In this document: in pieces, positions 61,245 through 64,000 of the stretch
Layout: each line of letters opens with the position of its first letter
How positions within the stretch are numbered: position 1 is the stretch's first letter
Assembly (NCBI GenBank): GCA_013398275.1
Contig: VZSE01002700.1
Coordinates: 42,899 to 106,898, forward strand
Source of the DNA: Promerops cafer
Taxonomy: Eukaryota; Chordata; Aves; Passeriformes; Nectariniidae
DNA: 64,000 bases
Reading direction: 5' to 3'
Notes under the pieces: generated by a model
What the model saw: only the letters and a program-made list of their open reading frames with translations
Database searches by the model: none
Told to the model about the DNA's origin: nothing
Program-made: the position numbers and the translations under genes

Positions 61245-61922
61245 TGTCTTGGTTTGAAAAGACAGGTGTCTGCTAAGGAAGGCAGGAGCCTCCCTTGGAA
61301 TAGAGAATGTAAACCCCCTCCCTTCGAATTTTGAAATTAAGAGAGCTCTCAGGCAAAGATACGGGAATAGGAATAGCAGTTCTTTACTAGGAAAATAAAA
61401 AAAAAATACAAATGCAATAGTTTCAAAGAAATAAACCACTGACAGAGTCAGAATACAACCTGACAACCCTGTTGGTCAAGGTGTTGGTAACAGCCCAATG
61501 AAATGGTGGCTGCAATCCCCCTGGAGTGACAGATGCGGTTCAGTTGAGGCAGTGATCCCGCAGAAGGGTGGAGTTTCCCTCTGAAGGTCCAGTGGTGCTG
61601 TAGATGGGCCTGGCCTTCCTCTGGGAATCCAGTAGTAGAAGGTTGTGTGGTGTTCCAGATGTCAGATTACATTCAGGTAGGAATTCCCAGCTCCTCCCCC
61701 TGTAAGGAGCATCTCACAACGAGACTCAATGGCCCATTAACTGAAGATATCTCCTTGAGGGAGGACTAGTTGTAGAAAAGATAAAGAAAACTGTCCCACC
61801 TGGTTTTATCAGGTGGCCAATTAACAGGAGATAACTACCCAACCTCTGACAGTTGGTAATAGAATACAAACTCCCAACTGAAGACAACCCTAAACCCCAA
61901 TAACCAAAAAACCCCAATTTGC
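61245..61922 (+). mobile_element. Passerine-type ERV LTR, 3'-truncated or decayed end
   Basis: Begins TGTCTTGGTTTGAAAAGAC (61245). It carries the block order of a songbird LTR family I recognise: GACAGGTGTCTGCTAAGGAA, GGCAGGAGCCTCCC, AGCAGTTCTTTACTAGG, CAGAGTCAGAATACAACCTG, GTGACAGATGCGGTTCAG and GGCCTGGCCTTCCTCTGGG. The expected inverted CCAAGACA-type 3' end is not present. The match ends near 61922 in an AACCCC-rich stretch. I think of the family as ERVK-like, but without a target duplication that is not shown here. Confidence 0.75.
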
Positions 61923-62919
61923 AGTAGAATGCAACACTTTTCCTCTGCCTGCTGCTGTACTGACCGGATTTTAAGTAATGTATGGTCTGTGACTTGTAAT
62001 AAAGTCATAGTCAGTTATAAATGTGCAGCAATTTTTCAATGAGCTCTTCATCATTTCTCTCAGATAATTCATTTTTAGAAGTACTTAGTGTGGGTAGAAA
62101 GGATTGTAAATGAACACTTCACAATATAAATCTTGACTTGCTATGCAACAGCAATAAGAACTCAAGATGTTTGTACAAGATGGATACTAATAGCGTGTTC
62201 CCAGTGCATATACTTAGCCCTGAAATAAAACTGCAAGAGTTCACATGTCTACTGATGGCTAGAGCTTCATCTTCTATTTTCATGCTTCTTATTTTATTCC
62301 ATTCTTTTTTTTTTTTTTAACTTTTTCTCTTCTGATGACTCTTGGTGTTACAAATTCCATATGCATATGATCTCATAATCTTTTTCTGTTTCTGAAAAAA
62401 CTACAGTCCCCATTCCACATAAGAAATGCAATGGCAAAGAAAACAAACAAAATCAGTCAATGCCTCTGTTCCTACTGATTATGTTTTTATACATGGGTCC
62501 CCATACCAATTGTTTTGGAATAAGTGTGTTCTGAAGACCTGTGGAAAAACAGGGAAAAAATTGTTTGCAGGGAAGCCCATGAGTTTTTCTAGCTCAACTT
62601 CCTACTTGATATGTGTCTAACTTCAGAGCAAGATGAGGTTTCTCTAGGTCTTGTACAGTTGTGTTCTGAGCAGCCTGAGGAATGAAGAGTCCACAGAAAT
62701 TTAATTCCTCAATCATTTTGTGAGCTGATATCCCATCTGGGCCAACACACTTATAACTTCAGTGTGAGTTATGTGTTGGAATTGTTTCTTAACAAGCCAC
62801 ATGATGTTATGACCTGCACCTGAAGGTAAGGGTAACTGAAGTTCTTGTTAATAGAACACCTGGGGAAAAAACAGAGTGAAACAACACTGACAGACCTGTG
62901 GTTTTATATATTTATATAT
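61923..62919. other. Unassigned AT-rich DNA
   Basis: No gene or repeat family was recognised. There is a poly-T run at 62307-62319. Confidence 0.45.
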
Positions 62920-63770
62920 GGCAGGTTTATTTCAGAACAATTTGATTGAAATGGAAAGCAGATAACTGTTTTAATTATTATCTATAGAAATATAGCAACA
63001 TAAAAATATAAAAACATTGCTTAAGAACATATATAAGGAAAAGAAAGAAAGCGAAAGAAAGAATAAAAGTAGATAGTGGAGAGGAAGGATATCACCACCC
63101 ACGGATGCAGTGATGAGACTAGAATGCGACAATTTTGATGCCCATTGATTGAAGTGATGGGTGCAGTGTTTATCCATTGGGGGTGGGAGAAGCCCACGAA
63201 ACACAAAGTTCAATGGTTTGACCTACATTCAGGTTTGGATGGGAATGCCCAGGTACCTCCACTGAGCAGATAAACTTTTACACTGCCTTTTACAACGCTG
63301 TGGATTGTGCAAAGTCCTGTGGTGGAAAGCCCCAGAAATCAGCCTGGGGATGTTTCCGGGGTCTCTGATGGTTTATGGCCCTTCTTAATGACATGACTGC
63401 TTCTCTCACTTCAGCTGAGTCAGTGGTGCCTATCAGAGTGGAAACGGCATGACAGAAGCATCACCCCACTTCTGCAGGATCTTTTTCCTTATCTGGCCAG
63501 AAAACAGCTTGTTTAAGACATTAGTTGCAGGTTATCAGGTGCACAATAATTCAAGGACTCAATCATTTTGTATACAAAAAGTGAGTTTGTCATGCTCATC
63601 CTCTGGTAGTGGGTGCTCACCTCCTCTGTTCCATGTGGATCAGAAATTCTCACCACCACACAGCCAAATCTCTCCTCTTCCCCTTCAATTCGGGGGTGCA
63701 AACCTGCCCTCAGCAAAGTACCCGCTGCTTTTGGAAACAGCCACTTCTTTGAGTCATTAGCTTTTGACAT
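62920..63770. mobile_element. Probable ERV LTR of unnamed family
   Basis: A GC-richer block starts after an AT-rich flank with AGGTTTATTTCAG (62924-62936), a motif common near an LTR polyadenylation region read in reverse. It contains a purine run (63037-63065) and blocks CATCACCACCCACGGATGCA, TTTATCCATTGGGGGTGGG, CAGGTTTGGATGGGAATGCC and TCTCTGATGGTTTATGGCCC that I associate with bird LTRs. It ends near CTTTTGACA (63762-63770). Exact ends and strand are not established. Confidence 0.45.
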
Positions 63771-64000
63771 TTCAGGCTCTCATATATGGTACGTAGTTAT
63801 GATTTTTGATCTAACATAACTATATCTCACAGTTAAAATTTTTCACTGACTTTGATTTTATAAATTAGTTTCCGTTTTCATTATTTCATACTAGAAATAC
63901 CTTTTGAACATAGCAGAGATTTAACCTTTGCAATTTTGAAGATTTACTTCATTCATGCCTATTTACTCTTTGCTCAGTAATAATATTGAAAACAAAGAGG
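63771..64000. other. Unassigned AT-rich DNA
   Basis: Nothing recognised up to the window end. Confidence 0.45.

Overview
The window looks like a gene-poor, AT-rich stretch of a bird nuclear genome, most likely an oscine passerine. The bird call rests on at least ten CR1 retrotransposon fragments. Several keep the CR1 3' end with ATTCTGTG- or ATTCTATT-type octamer repeats, and two still encode a recognisable C-terminal piece of the CR1 reverse transcriptase. The passerine call rests on a chimeric SINE near 3.1 kb, with a tRNA-Ile-like head and a CR1 3' tail (the TguSINE1 architecture), and on several LTR families I recognise as typical of songbird endogenous retroviruses. Species and chromosome cannot be told from the sequence.

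I found no confident protein-coding gene, rRNA, functional tRNA or CRISPR array. All open reading frames are short and lack family signatures, apart from CR1 reverse-transcriptase pieces. The one exon-like signal is at 13.06-13.21 kb on the plus strand: two strong splice acceptors and one donor flank segments that, joined in phase 1, read as the C-terminal half of an EGF-like domain. It is unproven.

Layout. 0-9 kb: unique AT-rich DNA with a possible reverse-oriented LTR (0.57-1.1 kb), the SINE (3.05-3.19 kb), a CR1 (7.85-8.26 kb) and a truncated LTR (8.57-8.8 kb). 10-17 kb: an LTR-like insert (10.1-10.8 kb), CR1s at 12.1 and 14.1 kb, the EGF-like candidate, and a complete-looking minus-strand LTR (16.54-17.12 kb). 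17-27 kb: mostly unique DNA with a CR1 (21 kb), a second copy of that LTR (22.48-23.05 kb), a dispersed repeat (26.5 kb) and an ERVL-type LTR end (26.7 kb). 27-47 kb: CR1s at 27.6, 31.1, 39, 43 and 46.3 kb, ERVL-type LTR pieces at 33.8, 36.5 and 37.9 kb, and a long (TATC)n microsatellite (37.45 kb). 47-64 kb: a third copy of the minus-strand LTR (49.9 kb), a solo LTR with a perfect 5-bp target-site duplication (53.75-55.23 kb), an ERVL-type LTR with a 273-bp internal duplication at an N (58.45-59.67 kb), an LTR (61.25-61.92 kb) and a probable LTR (62.9-63.8 kb).

The window therefore records layered retroelement insertion (CR1, CR1-dependent SINE, ERV LTRs reduced to solo or truncated copies), not a gene system. 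No internal retroviral gag, pol or env was recognised. Four single N bases at 8745, 19545, 41579 and 58795 lie in repeats, low-complexity tracts or a duplication junction, and look like assembly joins.
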